Made by a program: the position numbers and the translations under genes. Source: Ardenticatena maritima (lineage in GTDB: Bacteria > Chloroflexota > Anaerolineae > Ardenticatenales > Ardenticatenaceae). Taken from it: DNA of 64,000 nucleotides. Each line of letters opens with the position of its first letter. Positions within the stretch are counted from its first letter, which is position 1. The notes beneath the pieces are model-generated. The model saw only the letters and a program-made list of their open reading frames with translations, ran no database searches and was not told the DNA's origin. Positions 26,880 to 37,400 of this stretch are shown in pieces. The stretch is from positions 62,001 to 126,000 of the forward strand of contig NZ_LGKN01000003.1 in the NCBI RefSeq assembly GCF_001306175.1. The letters run 5' to 3'.

Positions 26880-27923
26880 TTAGTATGAGAAGGGCCAGAC
26901 GTAGAAGTAATCCTTGATATTGCGCCAGAGTTTCGCCAGCCCTTCGGGTTCGAGCACGAGGAAGAGAATGATGACCGCGCCGAAGATGCCTTGCTGAGCG
27001 GCGGGCAACAACGTCGCCAGGATGGGGGCCACGTCGCGCAGGGCGCGGCTGAGGTTGCTAATCATGGCGGGCAACAGCGTCATAAACGCGGCGCCGAAAA
27101 ACGACCCGTTGATGGTGCCCAACCCGCCGATGATGATCATCGCCAGGTAGAGGATGCTGGTTTCGATCGTGAAGCGTTCCCACGAGATGATGGTGCGGTA
27201 GTGCGCCGTGAGCGCGCCCGCCAACCCGACAAAGAAGGACGATGTGGCGAACGCCAGCAACTTGTAGTAGAAGACGTTGACGCCGATGACTTCGGCGGCG
27301 ATATCCTGGTCGCGGATGGCGACGAACGCGCGCCCCACCCGTGTGCGGAAGAGGTTGGCGGTGAACAGCGCCGTGAACCCCGCCGCCAAAACCAGAATCC
27401 AGTAGAAGCGGAAGTCGGTGTTCAGACGCACGCCGAAGAGCATGGGCGAGGGAATAACCAGGGCTTCGGTGCCTCCCGTGAGTTGGGGCCAGTGCGTAAT
27501 CGTCCATTCGACGATTTCTTGCGCCGCCAGCGTGGCAATCGCCAGGTACAACCCTTTCAAGCGCAACGATGGAATGCCGAACACCACGCCAACCAGCGCC
27601 GTGATGAAGCAGGCGAGCGGGATGCTCAGATAGAAGGGCACGCCCATGCGGGCGGTGAGCAAGCCCGCGCTGTAAGCGCCCACAGCCATGAACGCGCCTT
27701 GCCCCAGCGAAATTTGCCCCGTGTAGCCCACCAGAATGTTCAGCCCAATCGCGCCGATGGTGGCGATGGCGATTTGGTTCGCCAGGTTGAGCCAGTAGGG
27801 CGAAGCGAAAAATGGGAAGACAAGCACAAAGGCGATGAACAGCGCCAGCCGAATTTTCTGCACGGGCGTGCGCCGCAACGCCATGTCGGCTTCGTAGGTG
27901 GTGAAAAAGACGCCAGATTCCAT
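26880..27923 (-). CDS. livM: Liv-type ABC transporter permease (LivM)
   Basis: A 347-aa membrane protein with about nine to ten hydrophobic segments and the LivM signature LNILVGYTGQISLGQGAFMAVGAY in the second quarter. The EAA-like loop is FVAIRDQDIAAEVIGVNVFYYKLLAF. It forms the channel with LivH. GAGGGAG precedes the start. It lies 36 bases after livH and 56 bases before the binding-protein gene. Confidence 0.93.
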   Translation of the reverse strand: MESGVFFTTYEADMALRRTPVQKIRLALFIAFVLVFPFFASPYWLNLANQIAIATIGAIGLNILVGYTGQISLGQGAFMAVGAYSAGLLTARMGVPFYLSIPLACFITALVGVVFGIPSLRLKGLYLAIATLAAQEIVEWTITHWPQLTGGTEALVIPSPMLFGVRLNTDFRFYWILVLAAGFTALFTANLFRTRVGRAFVAIRDQDIAAEVIGVNVFYYKLLAFATSSFFVGLAGALTAHYRTIISWERFTIETSILYLAMIIIGGLGTINGSFFGAAFMTLLPAMISNLSRALRDVAPILATLLPAAQQGIFGAVIILFLVLEPEGLAKLWRNIKDYFYVWPFSY

Positions 27924-27959
27924 GGGCTCCCTCGTTTTTGTTGCTTGGTCGCCTTTCTG

Positions 27960-28832
27960 TTAGACGCGCTCGATGATTTCTTTCCCGAACAGCCCGTAGG
28001 GGCGCACCATGAGCACCACAATCAGCACGATGAAGGGCACAATCAGGTTCAGCCCCTCGCCGATGTAGCCGCCTGTGTAAAATTCAAGCAATCCGATGAC
28101 GATGCCGCCGATGATGGCGCCGGGGATGGAATCCAGACCGCCGAGAATGACCACGGGGAAGACGCGCAACCCCAGAATGCCGATATCGCCGCTGACGCCG
28201 ACAATGTTGGCGAGGATAATGCCTGCGACCGCCGCTGAAATCCCCGCGATGCCCCACGCGATGGCGAACACGCGCTTGATGCTGATGCCCATGCTCAGCG
28301 CCGCTTGCTGGTCGTCGGCGATGGCGCGCATGGCAATCCCCTCGCGCGTGTAGCGGAAGAAGAGCGTGAACGCCACCAGGAACACGAGCGCCACGCCGAT
28401 GGCAATCAGGCGGTCCATGCCGATGGATGCGCCGCCGATTTGCACCACGGTGGTGGGAATGAAGCCGGGAAACTGGCGCGGCACGGGTCCCCACACCGCG
28501 TTGATGATGGCGCGCAACACACTCGACAGCCCAATCGTCGCCATAATCATCGAAATGACCGGTTCGCCGATGAGCGGGCGCAGGACGAAGGTCTCCGCCA
28601 GCACGCCCACAAACGCCGCCGCAATCAGCGTCAGCAAGACGCCCAGCGTCCACGGTAGCCCGAATTGCGCCACAAAAGCGAAGGTGAGATACGCGCCGAA
28701 CATGAGCAGTTCGCCCTGCGCAAAGTTAATGACGTCGCTGGATTTGTAGATGACCACAAACCCCAGCGCAACAAGGGCGTAAATCATGCCCATGCTCAGC
28801 CCTGTGATGGTGAGTTGCAGGAATTTGTCCAT
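27960..28832 (-). CDS. livH: Liv-type ABC transporter permease (LivH)
   Basis: A 290-aa membrane protein with about eight hydrophobic segments. It carries the LivH signature GLSMGMIYALVALGFVVIYKSSDVINFAQGE and the cytoplasmic loop RYTREGIAMRAIADDQQAALSMGI. It pairs with LivM. The start at 28832 is preceded by GGGGGGCT; the frame is open much further upstream, but that stretch is antisense to the synthetase gene and is not coding. It lies 26 bases after the acyl-CoA synthetase gene. Confidence 0.93.
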   Translation of the reverse strand: MDKFLQLTITGLSMGMIYALVALGFVVIYKSSDVINFAQGELLMFGAYLTFAFVAQFGLPWTLGVLLTLIAAAFVGVLAETFVLRPLIGEPVISMIMATIGLSSVLRAIINAVWGPVPRQFPGFIPTTVVQIGGASIGMDRLIAIGVALVFLVAFTLFFRYTREGIAMRAIADDQQAALSMGISIKRVFAIAWGIAGISAAVAGIILANIVGVSGDIGILGLRVFPVVILGGLDSIPGAIIGGIVIGLLEFYTGGYIGEGLNLIVPFIVLIVVLMVRPYGLFGKEIIERV

Positions 28833-28858
28833 GAGCCCCCCGTCTGTTGTTCGCTTGG

Positions 28859-30778
28859 TCAAGCGACCGCGTTTTCGCGTTCGCCGGTCAGGTCTTCGAT
28901 GCGCAACCGTGTTTGGATGCGCGCCGTCGTGCCGTCCTGGTAGGTGATGGTGGTATCCACTTCTACGTCGGGTTGCCCTGAGTAGAGCGCGGCAATGAGC
29001 GGCGCGTAGCGTTCGGCGATGACGTTGCGGCGCACCTTGCGCGTGCGGGTCAACTCCTCGTCGTCGGCGTCCAATTCCTTGTGCAAGAGCAGGAAGCGTT
29101 GAATGCGCGCCGCGGGCGGCAGGTCCTGGTTGGTGCGCTCCACGTGTCGGCGGATGAGCTCGTACACTTCGGGCTTTTGCGCCAGGTCGGTGTAGGTGGT
29201 GTAGGCAAGCTGGCGGCGTTCCGCCCACGTGCCCACGTTTTCGTAGTCAATGTTGATGAACGCCGTCACGAAGGGGTAGTCGCCGCCGCCAAACACCACG
29301 GCTTCCTTGATGTACGGGCTGAATTTGAGCTTGTTCTCGATGAACTGCGGGCTGAACTTGGTGCCGTCGGCGAGCGTCATCACGTCTTTGGCGCGGTCAA
29401 TCACTATCAGATGCCCATCTTCGTCGAGATAGCCCGCGTCGCCGGAGTGGAGCCAGCCGCCTTCGAGCGTCTTGGCGGTGGCTTCGGGGTTTTTGTAGTA
29501 GCCCTGGAAAACCGCCGGGCTGCGCATGAGGATTTCGCCCGTCTCGGAGTCAATGCGCAATTCGGTTTCGGGGAGCGGCAAACCCACGGTTTGAAACTTG
29601 ATGTCGCCGTCACGGTGCAGAATGGCAATCCCGGTGATTTCAGTCTGCCCGTAAATCTGCTTCAGGTTGACGCCCATGGCGTGGAAGAAGCGGAACACGT
29701 CGGGACCGAGCGCCGCGCCCCCGGTGTAGGCGCGTTTGAGCCGCCGCAAGCCGAATTTATCTTTGATGGGCATGAAGACCGTCCAGTCCGCGAGGCGGTA
29801 TTGCCAGCGCAACGCCGCCGATGGTTCGCGTTTCTCGAAAATCGTGTCCGCCATGCGGTAGCCGACGCGCATAGCCCATTCGTAAAAGGCGCGTTTGAGC
29901 CGCGTGGTGTCTTCAATTTTCACCTGCACTTCGGACACGATGCTTTCCCAAATGCGCGGCGGCGAAAACATGACGTGTGGACCAATCTCGCGCAGGTTTT
30001 CGCGTACCGTTTCGGGTTCTTCGGGGAAGTTGATGGTCAGCCCCACGGTGAACCCGACGGCGATGGTCATCATCTGCTCGCCAATCCAGGCGAGCGGCAA
30101 AAACGAAAGGTACTCGTCATCGGGTGTGAGGGGGTCAACCTGGTTGAGATTGCGCCCCATGGTGATGAGGTTGCTGTGCGTCAGCATGGCGAGTTTGGGC
30201 TTGCCCGTTGTGCCCGATGTGGTGGAAAAGATGGCGATGTCATTGGGGCGGGTCTTTTCGACGTTGCGCTCAAACAAGCCGGGGTGCTCGCGCCCGTAGG
30301 CGATACCTTTTTCTTCAACTTCGCGAAAGTCCAGCAGGAAGGGTTGGGTATAGTGGCGCATGCCGCGCGGGTCGTAGTAGATGACGTACTTCACCTTGGG
30401 GAGCTGGTCCCACACTTCCAGCACTTTGTCCACCTGTTCCTGGTCTTCGGCGACAACGAACGTGGCGTCGCTGAAATCCACCAGGTATTGGACTTCGCTG
30501 GCGATTGACGTTTGGTACACCCCCATGGAGATAGCGCCCGCGCTTTGCGCCGCCAGCTCGGCGATAATCCACTCAGGGCGGTTGTCGCCGATGATGGCGA
30601 TTTTGTCGTCGGGGCGCAGCCCCAGGCTGATCAACCCCAGTGAGAAGTTGCGCACACGGTCAAGCAGTTCGCGCCAGGTGGTGGTCTGCCAGATGCCAAA
30701 CTCTTTTTCGCGCAGGGCGACCTTGTCGCCAAACTGCCTGGCGTTGTGAACGAGGAGTTTGGGAAGTGTGTCGGTCAT
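28859..30778 (-). CDS. Long-chain acyl-CoA synthetase-type AMP-binding enzyme
   Basis: A 639-aa adenylate-forming enzyme close to the FadD15 group. The motifs are IFSTTSGTTGKPKLAMLTH (ATP loop), YLSFLPLAWIGEQM, YGQTEITG (A5), GWLHSGDAGYLDEDGHL (A7) and DRAKDVMTLADGTKFSPQ with the conserved hinge. The length suits long-chain or very-long-chain synthetases. It sits between livG and livH, and such ligases commonly accompany Liv-type transporters in several phyla. It would activate an imported or membrane-derived carboxylate. The start at 30778 has GAGGAC upstream; an ATG eleven codons earlier has no site. Confidence 0.88.
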   Translation of the reverse strand: MTDTLPKLLVHNARQFGDKVALREKEFGIWQTTTWRELLDRVRNFSLGLISLGLRPDDKIAIIGDNRPEWIIAELAAQSAGAISMGVYQTSIASEVQYLVDFSDATFVVAEDQEQVDKVLEVWDQLPKVKYVIYYDPRGMRHYTQPFLLDFREVEEKGIAYGREHPGLFERNVEKTRPNDIAIFSTTSGTTGKPKLAMLTHSNLITMGRNLNQVDPLTPDDEYLSFLPLAWIGEQMMTIAVGFTVGLTINFPEEPETVRENLREIGPHVMFSPPRIWESIVSEVQVKIEDTTRLKRAFYEWAMRVGYRMADTIFEKREPSAALRWQYRLADWTVFMPIKDKFGLRRLKRAYTGGAALGPDVFRFFHAMGVNLKQIYGQTEITGIAILHRDGDIKFQTVGLPLPETELRIDSETGEILMRSPAVFQGYYKNPEATAKTLEGGWLHSGDAGYLDEDGHLIVIDRAKDVMTLADGTKFSPQFIENKLKFSPYIKEAVVFGGGDYPFVTAFINIDYENVGTWAERRQLAYTTYTDLAQKPEVYELIRRHVERTNQDLPPAARIQRFLLLHKELDADDEELTRTRKVRRNVIAERYAPLIAALYSGQPDVEVDTTITYQDGTTARIQTRLRIEDLTGERENAVA

Positions 30779-30822
30779 GGGCGTCCTCAACTGACTGATT
30801 GCGGTTGCCAAATGCGCGCGCG

Positions 30823-31635
30823 TTAGAGCTGTTCCATCAAGGCTTCATCGCCCAGGTAGGCTTGAATCACGAGCGGGTTCTGGCGTACTTCTTCGGGTGT
30901 GCCCGTGGCAATGACGCGCCCAAAATCGAGCACCACCACGCGGTCCGAAAGGTCCATCACCACGCCCATATCGTGCTCAATGAGCACAATCGTCACGTCG
31001 CGCTCCTGGTTGATGTCGAGGATAAAGCGCGCCATGTCTTCTTTCTCTTCCACGTTCATGCCCGCCATGGGTTCATCCAACAGCAGGATATCGGGGTCGA
31101 GGGCGAGCGCCCGCCCCAGTTCGACGCGCTTTTGCAGCCCATACGCCAGCGTGCCGACGGGTTTGCGGCGGATGTTTTCAATTTCGAGGAAGTCAATCAC
31201 ATCTTCCACGCGGCGGCGGTGTTCGATTTCTTCTTTCTGCTGTCGCCACCAGTACAGCCCGCAGGTGAAAATGTTGCCTTGCATGTGGACATGCCGCCCC
31301 AGCATGAGGTTGTCGAGGACGGTCATGTGGCGGAAGAGTTCAATGTTCTGGAAGGAACGCGCAATGCCGAGACGGGCGATTTCGGCGGGTTTCTTTTTGA
31401 GCAGGTTGTGCTCGTTGCCCTGGCGGTCGTAAAACACGAGGCGACCTTGTTGGGGGCGGTAGAGCCCGCTGATGCAGTTGAGCAGACTGGTTTTGCCGGC
31501 GCCGTTTGGCCCGATGATGGCGAGGATTTCACCTTCGCGGACTTCGAGGCTCACATCGGTGAGGGCGGCGACACCACCAAAGTGAAGTCCCAGGTGCTCG
31601 GCTTTCAGGCGTACACGTGGTTGCCGTTCAGACAC
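30823..31635 (-). CDS. livG: Liv-type ABC transporter ATP-binding protein (LivG)
   Basis: A 270-aa ABC ATPase, first gene of the operon. Walker A is GPNGAGKTS, Walker B LLLDEPMAGMN, and the LivG-type switch EHDMGVVM has the catalytic His. The signature region reads LAYGLQKRVELGRAL, with YG in place of the usual SGG, a form often seen in LivG. An insertion at FTCGLYWWRQQKEE follows the Q-loop, again as in LivG. An ATG at 31647 opens the frame but has no ribosome site, whereas a GTG at 31635 has TGGAGG six bases before it, so the GTG is chosen. Confidence 0.9.
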   Translation of the reverse strand: MSERQPRVRLKAEHLGLHFGGVAALTDVSLEVREGEILAIIGPNGAGKTSLLNCISGLYRPQQGRLVFYDRQGNEHNLLKKKPAEIARLGIARSFQNIELFRHMTVLDNLMLGRHVHMQGNIFTCGLYWWRQQKEEIEHRRRVEDVIDFLEIENIRRKPVGTLAYGLQKRVELGRALALDPDILLLDEPMAGMNVEEKEDMARFILDINQERDVTIVLIEHDMGVVMDLSDRVVVLDFGRVIATGTPEEVRQNPLVIQAYLGDEALMEQL

Positions 31636-31688
31636 ATGCGCCTCCATTGGCGATTTGCTTTTCAGCCATGTTGGGGAAAGTCATCGCG

Positions 31689-31718
31689 ATTATACGAAAA
31701 ACGCTTGGGCTTCGTCAA
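31689..31718 (-). promoter_or_regulatory. Sigma-70-type promoter of the Liv-ligase operon
   Basis: On the minus strand TTGACG (31713-31718) is followed after 18 bases by a perfect TATAAT (31689-31694), about 55 bases before the livG start. This is one of the two clearest promoters in the window. Confidence 0.75.
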
Positions 31719-31802
31719 GCGTGTGTGGGGCGGGCTTCTGTTTCTGTTCTATTCTGTTTTGGGGAAATTGATTTTGTTTTGTATAGCCCAATCCTGAATG
31801 CT

Positions 31803-31848
31803 TTTCAAAAAAAGAAAGCCCTGACACCTTTTGGGCGTCAAGGCTTTC
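31803..31848 (-). terminator. Intrinsic terminator of the dehydrogenase gene
   Basis: GAAAGCC (31814-31820) pairs with GGCTTTC (31842-31848), with an inner TGAC/GTCA pairing after one mismatch. The minus strand then reads seven T. It isolates the dehydrogenase gene from the Liv operon promoter. Confidence 0.85.
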
Positions 31849-31902
31849 ATGGGCGCACCGCAGAGCGACGCAGGGGCAAAACTACACGTTTGTGTAGGTT
31901 GG

Positions 31903-32901
31903 CTATGCGCCAAGCGCCGCCAGCACCGCGTCGGTCATCTCGCGTGTGCTGAGCGTGCCCCCCAAGTCGGGCGTTGCCGCGCCGCGTTGCAAGGCGGTCG
32001 CCACCGCCTGCTCAATAGCGGACGCCGCGCTTTCGTTCCGCCAGACGTAGCGGCAGAGCAGCGCCCCGCTCAGAATGGCGGCAATCGGGTTGGCGATGCC
32101 TTTGCCGGCAATGTCCGGTGCGCTCCCGTGGACTGGTTCCGCCACAGCGACGCCGTCCCCCAGGTTGATGGAAGGCGCAAGCCCCAGCCCCCCGCACCAG
32201 ACAGCCGCCAGGTCGCTGAGAATGTCACCGTAGAGGTTGGGCGCAACGAGGGTGTCGAAGCGTTCAGGCGTGCGCGCCAGGTGGTAGGCGGCGACATCCA
32301 CCAGCAGTTCATCAACCGCCAGGTCGGGGCGTGTTTCGGCAACCACAGCGCGCACCGTGTCGCGGAACAGCCCATCGCTCACTGGCAGGATATTGGCTTT
32401 GTGAACAATCGTGAGCCGTTGACGGGCGAGGTGCGCCGCCACGCGCCCAATGCGGGCGCTGGCGCGGCGGGTGATACGGCGCTGTGCGGTGACGGTCTCG
32501 CCGTCGCTGGTCTCTTCGCCCACGTACAAGCCTTCGGTGTTTTCGCGCACAATCAGCAGGTTGACGTGCGGGCGGGCGTTGGGCAGCGGCAGACTGTGCA
32601 CCGGGCGCACATTGGCGTAGAGGTCGAGCGCCTGGCGCATGGTGAGAATGGCGCTGCGGTAGCCGGCGACTTTACGCGCGGGCGATTGCACCGCGCCAAA
32701 AAGCGCCGCGCCGGCTTGGCGGATGGCGTCTAGCGTGGCGGGGGGCACGGAAACCCCATGGCGTTGGAACGCGCCCCAGCCCGCTTCGGCTTCTACCAGA
32801 TGCAGCGCCGGCATGACGGCTTGCAGAACGCGCGCCGCTTCGGGCACCACTTCTTGCCCGATGCCGTCGCCGGGAATGAGAACAAGGGTTGGCGTGGTCA
32901 T
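31903..32901 (-). CDS. Homoisocitrate/isocitrate dehydrogenase-family enzyme
   Basis: A 332-aa NAD-dependent beta-decarboxylating dehydrogenase. It starts [19 protein letters not shown] and has the substrate-loop [12 protein letters not shown], the core [31 protein letters not shown], the metal-binding [16 protein letters not shown] and the final [17 protein letters not shown]. The loop SPxRKVxG and the phrase EAEAGWGAF closely follow Thermus homoisocitrate dehydrogenase, an enzyme of lysine synthesis through alpha-aminoadipate. Isocitrate or isopropylmalate use is not excluded. AAAGG lies before the start at 32901. It stands alone, not with other lysine genes. Confidence 0.8.
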   Translation of the reverse strand: MTTPTLVLIPGDGIGQEVVPEAARVLQAVMPALHLVEAEAGWGAFQRHGVSVPPATLDAIRQAGAALFGAVQSPARKVAGYRSAILTMRQALDLYANVRPVHSLPLPNARPHVNLLIVRENTEGLYVGEETSDGETVTAQRRITRRASARIGRVAAHLARQRLTIVHKANILPVSDGLFRDTVRAVVAETRPDLAVDELLVDVAAYHLARTPERFDTLVAPNLYGDILSDLAAVWCGGLGLAPSINLGDGVAVAEPVHGSAPDIAGKGIANPIAAILSGALLCRYVWRNESAASAIEQAVATALQRGAATPDLGGTLSTREMTDAVLAALGA

Positions 32902-32979
32902 AGGCTGCCTTTCTGTTGGTTGGTCAATAATGGTACAATGCACCGTTGCAGGGAGAATCTCACAAACGAGAGGGGAAAC

Positions 32980-33678
32980 ATGTCATCGTTGACGACGCAA
33001 CCGATACCAGAACACCTTGGCTCTGTCAAGCGGTACGACCGCCATTTCATCGTCTGCACGGGGGTGCGCCACTGGGCGCCCAAAGTGGAGCAGGGCGGGG
33101 GGTTTTTGCAAGCCCTTGCCGATGCCACCAAGCCGCTTGAACCGCACCTGGGGCAAAAAATCCGCGTGACCGCCTCGGATGAGCCGAGCGAAGGCGACGG
33201 CTACGACGTGCTCGTCTTCCCCGACGGCGTGCGCTATCTGGGCTTGCGTGAGGAGGACATCCCCACGCTCATCGAAGACCATCTCCTGGGCGGGCGTCCA
33301 TCGCCGCGGCTGGCGCACCGCCCGGTGGAAGTGGGGTATGTGCTGGTTTGTGTGCACGCCGAACGGGACGAACGGTGCGGGCGCGCCGGACCGCCGCTTG
33401 TGGACCGTTTTTGGGAGGTGCTGGACCGCGAGGGGCTGAGCGACCGCTACCGCGTGGTGGCGTCCAGCCACTTGGGTGGACATAAATTCGCGGGCAACAT
33501 CATCGTCTATCCGTCGGGCGATTGGTACGGGCTGGTGACGCCGGCGGACGTGGAGCGCATTGTGCGCGAACATCTGCGCGAGGGGCGTATCGTGGCGGCG
33601 CTGTGGCGTGGGCGTATCGGCATGGAACAGGACGAACAACGCGCGTTCTGGTTCGAGTGTTGCGGAGGGGGCGCATGA
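32980..33678 (+). CDS. Sucrase-ferredoxin-like protein
   Basis: A 232-aa protein of the sucraseferredoxin-like group, thioredoxin-fold proteins that may bind a 2Fe-2S cluster. Conserved landmarks are FIVCTGVRHWAP (first Cys), VCVHAERDERCGRAGP (Cys and the RCGxxGP turn) and the SSHLGGHKFAGN box with YPSGDWYG after it. Those histidines are the candidate cluster ligands in the family. Its function is unknown, though related proteins are linked to redox work. GAGGGG precedes the ATG at 32980. The stop overlaps the nth start by four bases (ATGA), so the two are coupled. Confidence 0.85.
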   Translation: MSSLTTQPIPEHLGSVKRYDRHFIVCTGVRHWAPKVEQGGGFLQALADATKPLEPHLGQKIRVTASDEPSEGDGYDVLVFPDGVRYLGLREEDIPTLIEDHLLGGRPSPRLAHRPVEVGYVLVCVHAERDERCGRAGPPLVDRFWEVLDREGLSDRYRVVASSHLGGHKFAGNIIVYPSGDWYGLVTPADVERIVREHLREGRIVAALWRGRIGMEQDEQRAFWFECCGGGA

Positions 33679-34328
33679 GCGACCGCCACAGCCCGCCCGA
33701 AACACGCATTCACGCCATCATCGAACGGCTGCGCGACGCCCACCCCGACGCCACGTGCGCCCTGCACCATGCAAACCCGTGGCAATTGCTGGTGGCGACC
33801 ATTCTCTCGGCGCAAACCACCGATGAGCGCGTCAACAGCATCACACCCGAACTCTTCGCCCGCTATCCCACGCCTGAGGCGTTGGCGGCGGCTGACCGCG
33901 CCGAGATTGAACGCATCATCAAGCCGCTGGGCTTCTACCGCCAGAAAGCGCGCTACATTCATGAAACCGCGCAGAAAATCGTGCACGACTTTGGCGGTGA
34001 AGTGCCCGACAGCATGGACGCGCTGCTCTCGCTGCCGGGCGTGGCGCGCAAAACCGCCAATGTGGTGCTGGGCGTGGCGTTTGGCAAGGCGGAAGGGGTG
34101 GTGGTGGATACGCACGTCAAGCGGCTGGCGCAGCGCCTGGGGCTGACGAAAGCCGCGACGCCTGAGAAAATCGAACGTGATTTGATGCGGCTGGTACCGC
34201 GCGAGCATTGGATTGACATCTCGCACCTGCTCATCTTCCACGGTCGCCGCGTCTGCGACGCCCGCCGTCCCCAATGCGCCGCCTGTGTGCTCAACGACCT
34301 GTGCCCGTCGGCGGAGCCGGCGTTGTGA
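33675..34328 (+). CDS. nth: Endonuclease III
   Basis: A 217-aa DNA glycosylase with AP-lyase activity for oxidised pyrimidines. It shows the helix-hairpin-helix LPGVARKTANVVLG with the catalytic Lys, VDTHVKRLAQRLG with the catalytic Asp, and the C-terminal 4Fe-4S motif with spacing C-x6-C-x2-C-x5-C starting at CDARRPQC. Length and order match E. coli Nth. It is translated in a four-base overlap with the ferredoxin-like gene, and the mfd repair gene follows 94 bases later. Confidence 0.96.
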   Translation: MSDRHSPPETRIHAIIERLRDAHPDATCALHHANPWQLLVATILSAQTTDERVNSITPELFARYPTPEALAAADRAEIERIIKPLGFYRQKARYIHETAQKIVHDFGGEVPDSMDALLSLPGVARKTANVVLGVAFGKAEGVVVDTHVKRLAQRLGLTKAATPEKIERDLMRLVPREHWIDISHLLIFHGRRVCDARRPQCAACVLNDLCPSAEPAL

Positions 34329-34422
34329 GCCGGGCGTCTCGGTTCAGGCACAAATGTGCTATCATGTACGAACGAGGACGAACGCCCGAAAGCGTTTTCA
34401 GGCGCAACCAACGCATTGAACG

Positions 34423-37400
34423 ATGACGAACGAGAGACCGCAGACCGATACCAACACACAACAGACATTGCCGCCCCGCGCCCTCAACGTCGCGGGGCTT
34501 CTGGCGTTCATTCAGCGCCATCCCGGCGTCGCCGCCTGGCTGCACGACGCGGCGCAGCGCGCCCCCCTGGGCGAAGCCACACCCCCCGCGCTGGACGTGG
34601 CGCGACCGGCGCGCGCCGCCCTGATTGCCGCCACCGCCACGGTGCGCACGCCCTTGTGTGTCATCACCGCGCGCCCCGAACGCGCCATCTCGCTGAGCGA
34701 AGAGATACGCCGCTGGGCGCCCGACGGCGTGCCGGTGCTCGAATTTCCCGACACCGGCGCCCACCCCTACGAACGCGCCCCCTGGAGCCACGAGCGTATC
34801 CGCCGCCGTCTGGACGTGCTCAGCCGCCTGGCGCTTGCGCCCGACGCCCCCGCCATCATCGTCACCTCGGTGCATGCGCTGGTGCAACCCACCGTGCCCG
34901 CCGACCACTTCCGCCGCTACGTGCGCCGCTACGAAGTGGGGCAACAAGTCTCGCTGGCGTTCATGCTGGCGTCGTGGCACGCCATGGGCTATGAGCATGT
35001 GACGACCGTCACCGTGCCGGGGCAGTACAGCCATCGGGGCGGCATTCTCGACATCTACCCCATTCAGTACGATTGGCCTGTGCGCATCGAACTCTGGGGC
35101 GATGAGATTGACTCTCTGCGCGTGTTCGACCCCGAAACCCAACGCAGTGTTGAAACCATCACCGACGTGGTGGTGCCGCCCGCCAGCGAAGCCATTTTGC
35201 ACCGCTTGCCCGACGACGTGGCGCAACGGCTGACCGCGCTCAACCTGGAACCGCTCCACGAGGTGGCGCAGGCGGAATGGCGCGAAGCCATTGGGCGCTT
35301 GCTGGCGGGGCAGCGCTTCAGCGGCGTTGAGTTTTTCATTCCCTATCTCTACGCCGCGCCGGGCTTTTTCCTCGATTATCTCGCACCGCAGGCGCTCATC
35401 ATGCTGGATGATTGGGACGAAGTCGCGCTGGCGAGCAGCGACCTGGAGCGCGACGCCCTGCGCCTGCGCGACGAGCAGATGTTGCGCAAGGAACTGCCCC
35501 CCAACGCCGCCCCCGCCATCTTCACGTGGGACGACCTGCGCGAGCGCCTGGAAGACGGGCGGGCGGTTGTGCTGGGCTATGGTCCCGAATCGGCGGATTA
35601 CGGCTTGGAAAGTGCGTTTGCCGCCGCGCCCCACTTTGGCGGGCGCTTGCACGAAGCGGTGCAGGCGCTCAAACGCCACGCCGGGCAACAGACGCAAGTC
35701 GTCATCACGCGGCAGGCGCAAACCCTGCGCGAAGCCCTGGACCGCGCCCGCCTCTCGCCTGTGGAGCGCACCGACGTGGCGACGCCGCCCAAAGAAAAAA
35801 CGCTGACGCTCGTCCGTGGCACGCTGGGCGAGGGGTTTGTGCTGAACAGCCCCGACGGCGAGCCCCTGCTCACGCTCCTGACCGACGCTGAACTCTACGG
35901 CTGGAAACGCGCCACCCCGCGCCGTGCGGGAAGCCGCACACGCCGCACGACGCTGGAAAACTTGCTGGAAGAAATCGCGCCGGGCGACTACGTGGTGCAC
36001 ATCGAGCACGGCATCGGCATCTACCGCGGGCTGGTTCAGCGCGAAGTGCAGGGCGTGGTGCGCGAATACCTGGAAATCGAATACGCCAACAACGACCGGC
36101 TGTACGTTCCCGTCCACCAGTCCGACCGTGTGGCGCGCTACATCGGTCCCGCCGACGCCGAGCCGCGCATCCACCGCCTGGGCACCACCGACTGGGAAAC
36201 GGCGCGCCGTCAGGCGAAGCGTGCCGTGGACGACATCGCCGAGGAACTGCTGGAACTCTACATCGCCCGCGAGCAAGCCGAAGGCTTTGCGTTCAGCCCC
36301 GACACGCCCTGGCAACTCGAAATGGAAGCCCAATTCCCCTACGAAGAAACCGAAGACCAACTGCGCGCCATCGAAGAGGTGAAGCGCGACATGGAATCGC
36401 CGCGCCCCATGGACCGCCTGGTCTGTGGCGACGTGGGCTTTGGCAAAACCGAAGTCGCGCTCCGCGCCGCCTTCAAAGCCGTGCAGGACGGCAAGCAGGT
36501 GGCGGTGCTGGTGCCCACAACCGTGCTGGCGTTGCAACACTACCGCACATTCAGCAAGCGGCTGGCGCCTTTCGCCGTGGAAGTTGAAATGCTGAACCGC
36601 TTGCGCACGCCCCAACAACAGCAACACATTCTGAACCGCCTCGCGGCGGGGCAAGTGGACATCATCATCGGCACGCATCGCCTGCTGAGCGACGACGTGC
36701 TCTTCCACGATTTGGGCTTGCTCATCATTGACGAAGAGCAACGCTTCGGCGTCATTCACAAAGAAAAATTGAAGAAACTGCGCACCTCGATAGACGTGCT
36801 CACGCTCACCGCCACGCCGATCCCGCGCACGTTGCACATGGCGCTGAGCGGCGTGCGCGACCTGAGCACCATCGACACGCCGCCCGAAGAACGGTTGCCC
36901 GTTATCACCCGCCTGCTCGAATGGAGCGACGACGCCATCCGTCTCGCCATTCGCCAGGAACTTGACCGCGGCGGGCAGGTCTTCTTCGTCCATAACCGCG
37001 TGATGAGCATCTACGCCGTCGCCCAACGTGTGCAGGCGCTGGTGCCCGAAGCGCGCGTAGCGGTGGCGCATGGGCAAATGCCCGAACGCGAACTCGAACA
37101 GGTCATGCTGGAATTTGCCGAAGGCGAGCATGACATTCTGGTCTGCACCGCCATCATCGAAAACGGGCTGGATTTGCCCAACGTGAACACCATCATCATT
37201 GACCACGCCGAACGGTTTGGGCTGGCGCAACTCTACCAGTTGCGCGGGCGTGTGGGGCGCGGCACACGGCGCGGCTACGCCTACCTCATCCACCCGCCCG
37301 AACAGACCCTGACCTACGAGGCGCTGGAACGCTTGAAAACCATCCGCGAGGCGACCGAACTGGGCGCGGGCTTCCGCATCGCGCTGAAAGATTTGCAATT

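Noticed and set aside
26991-28238. A plus-strand frame opposite livM and livH
   Set aside because: It is rich in His, Gln and Arg from reverse reading of membrane-protein codons, and both permease genes are certain.
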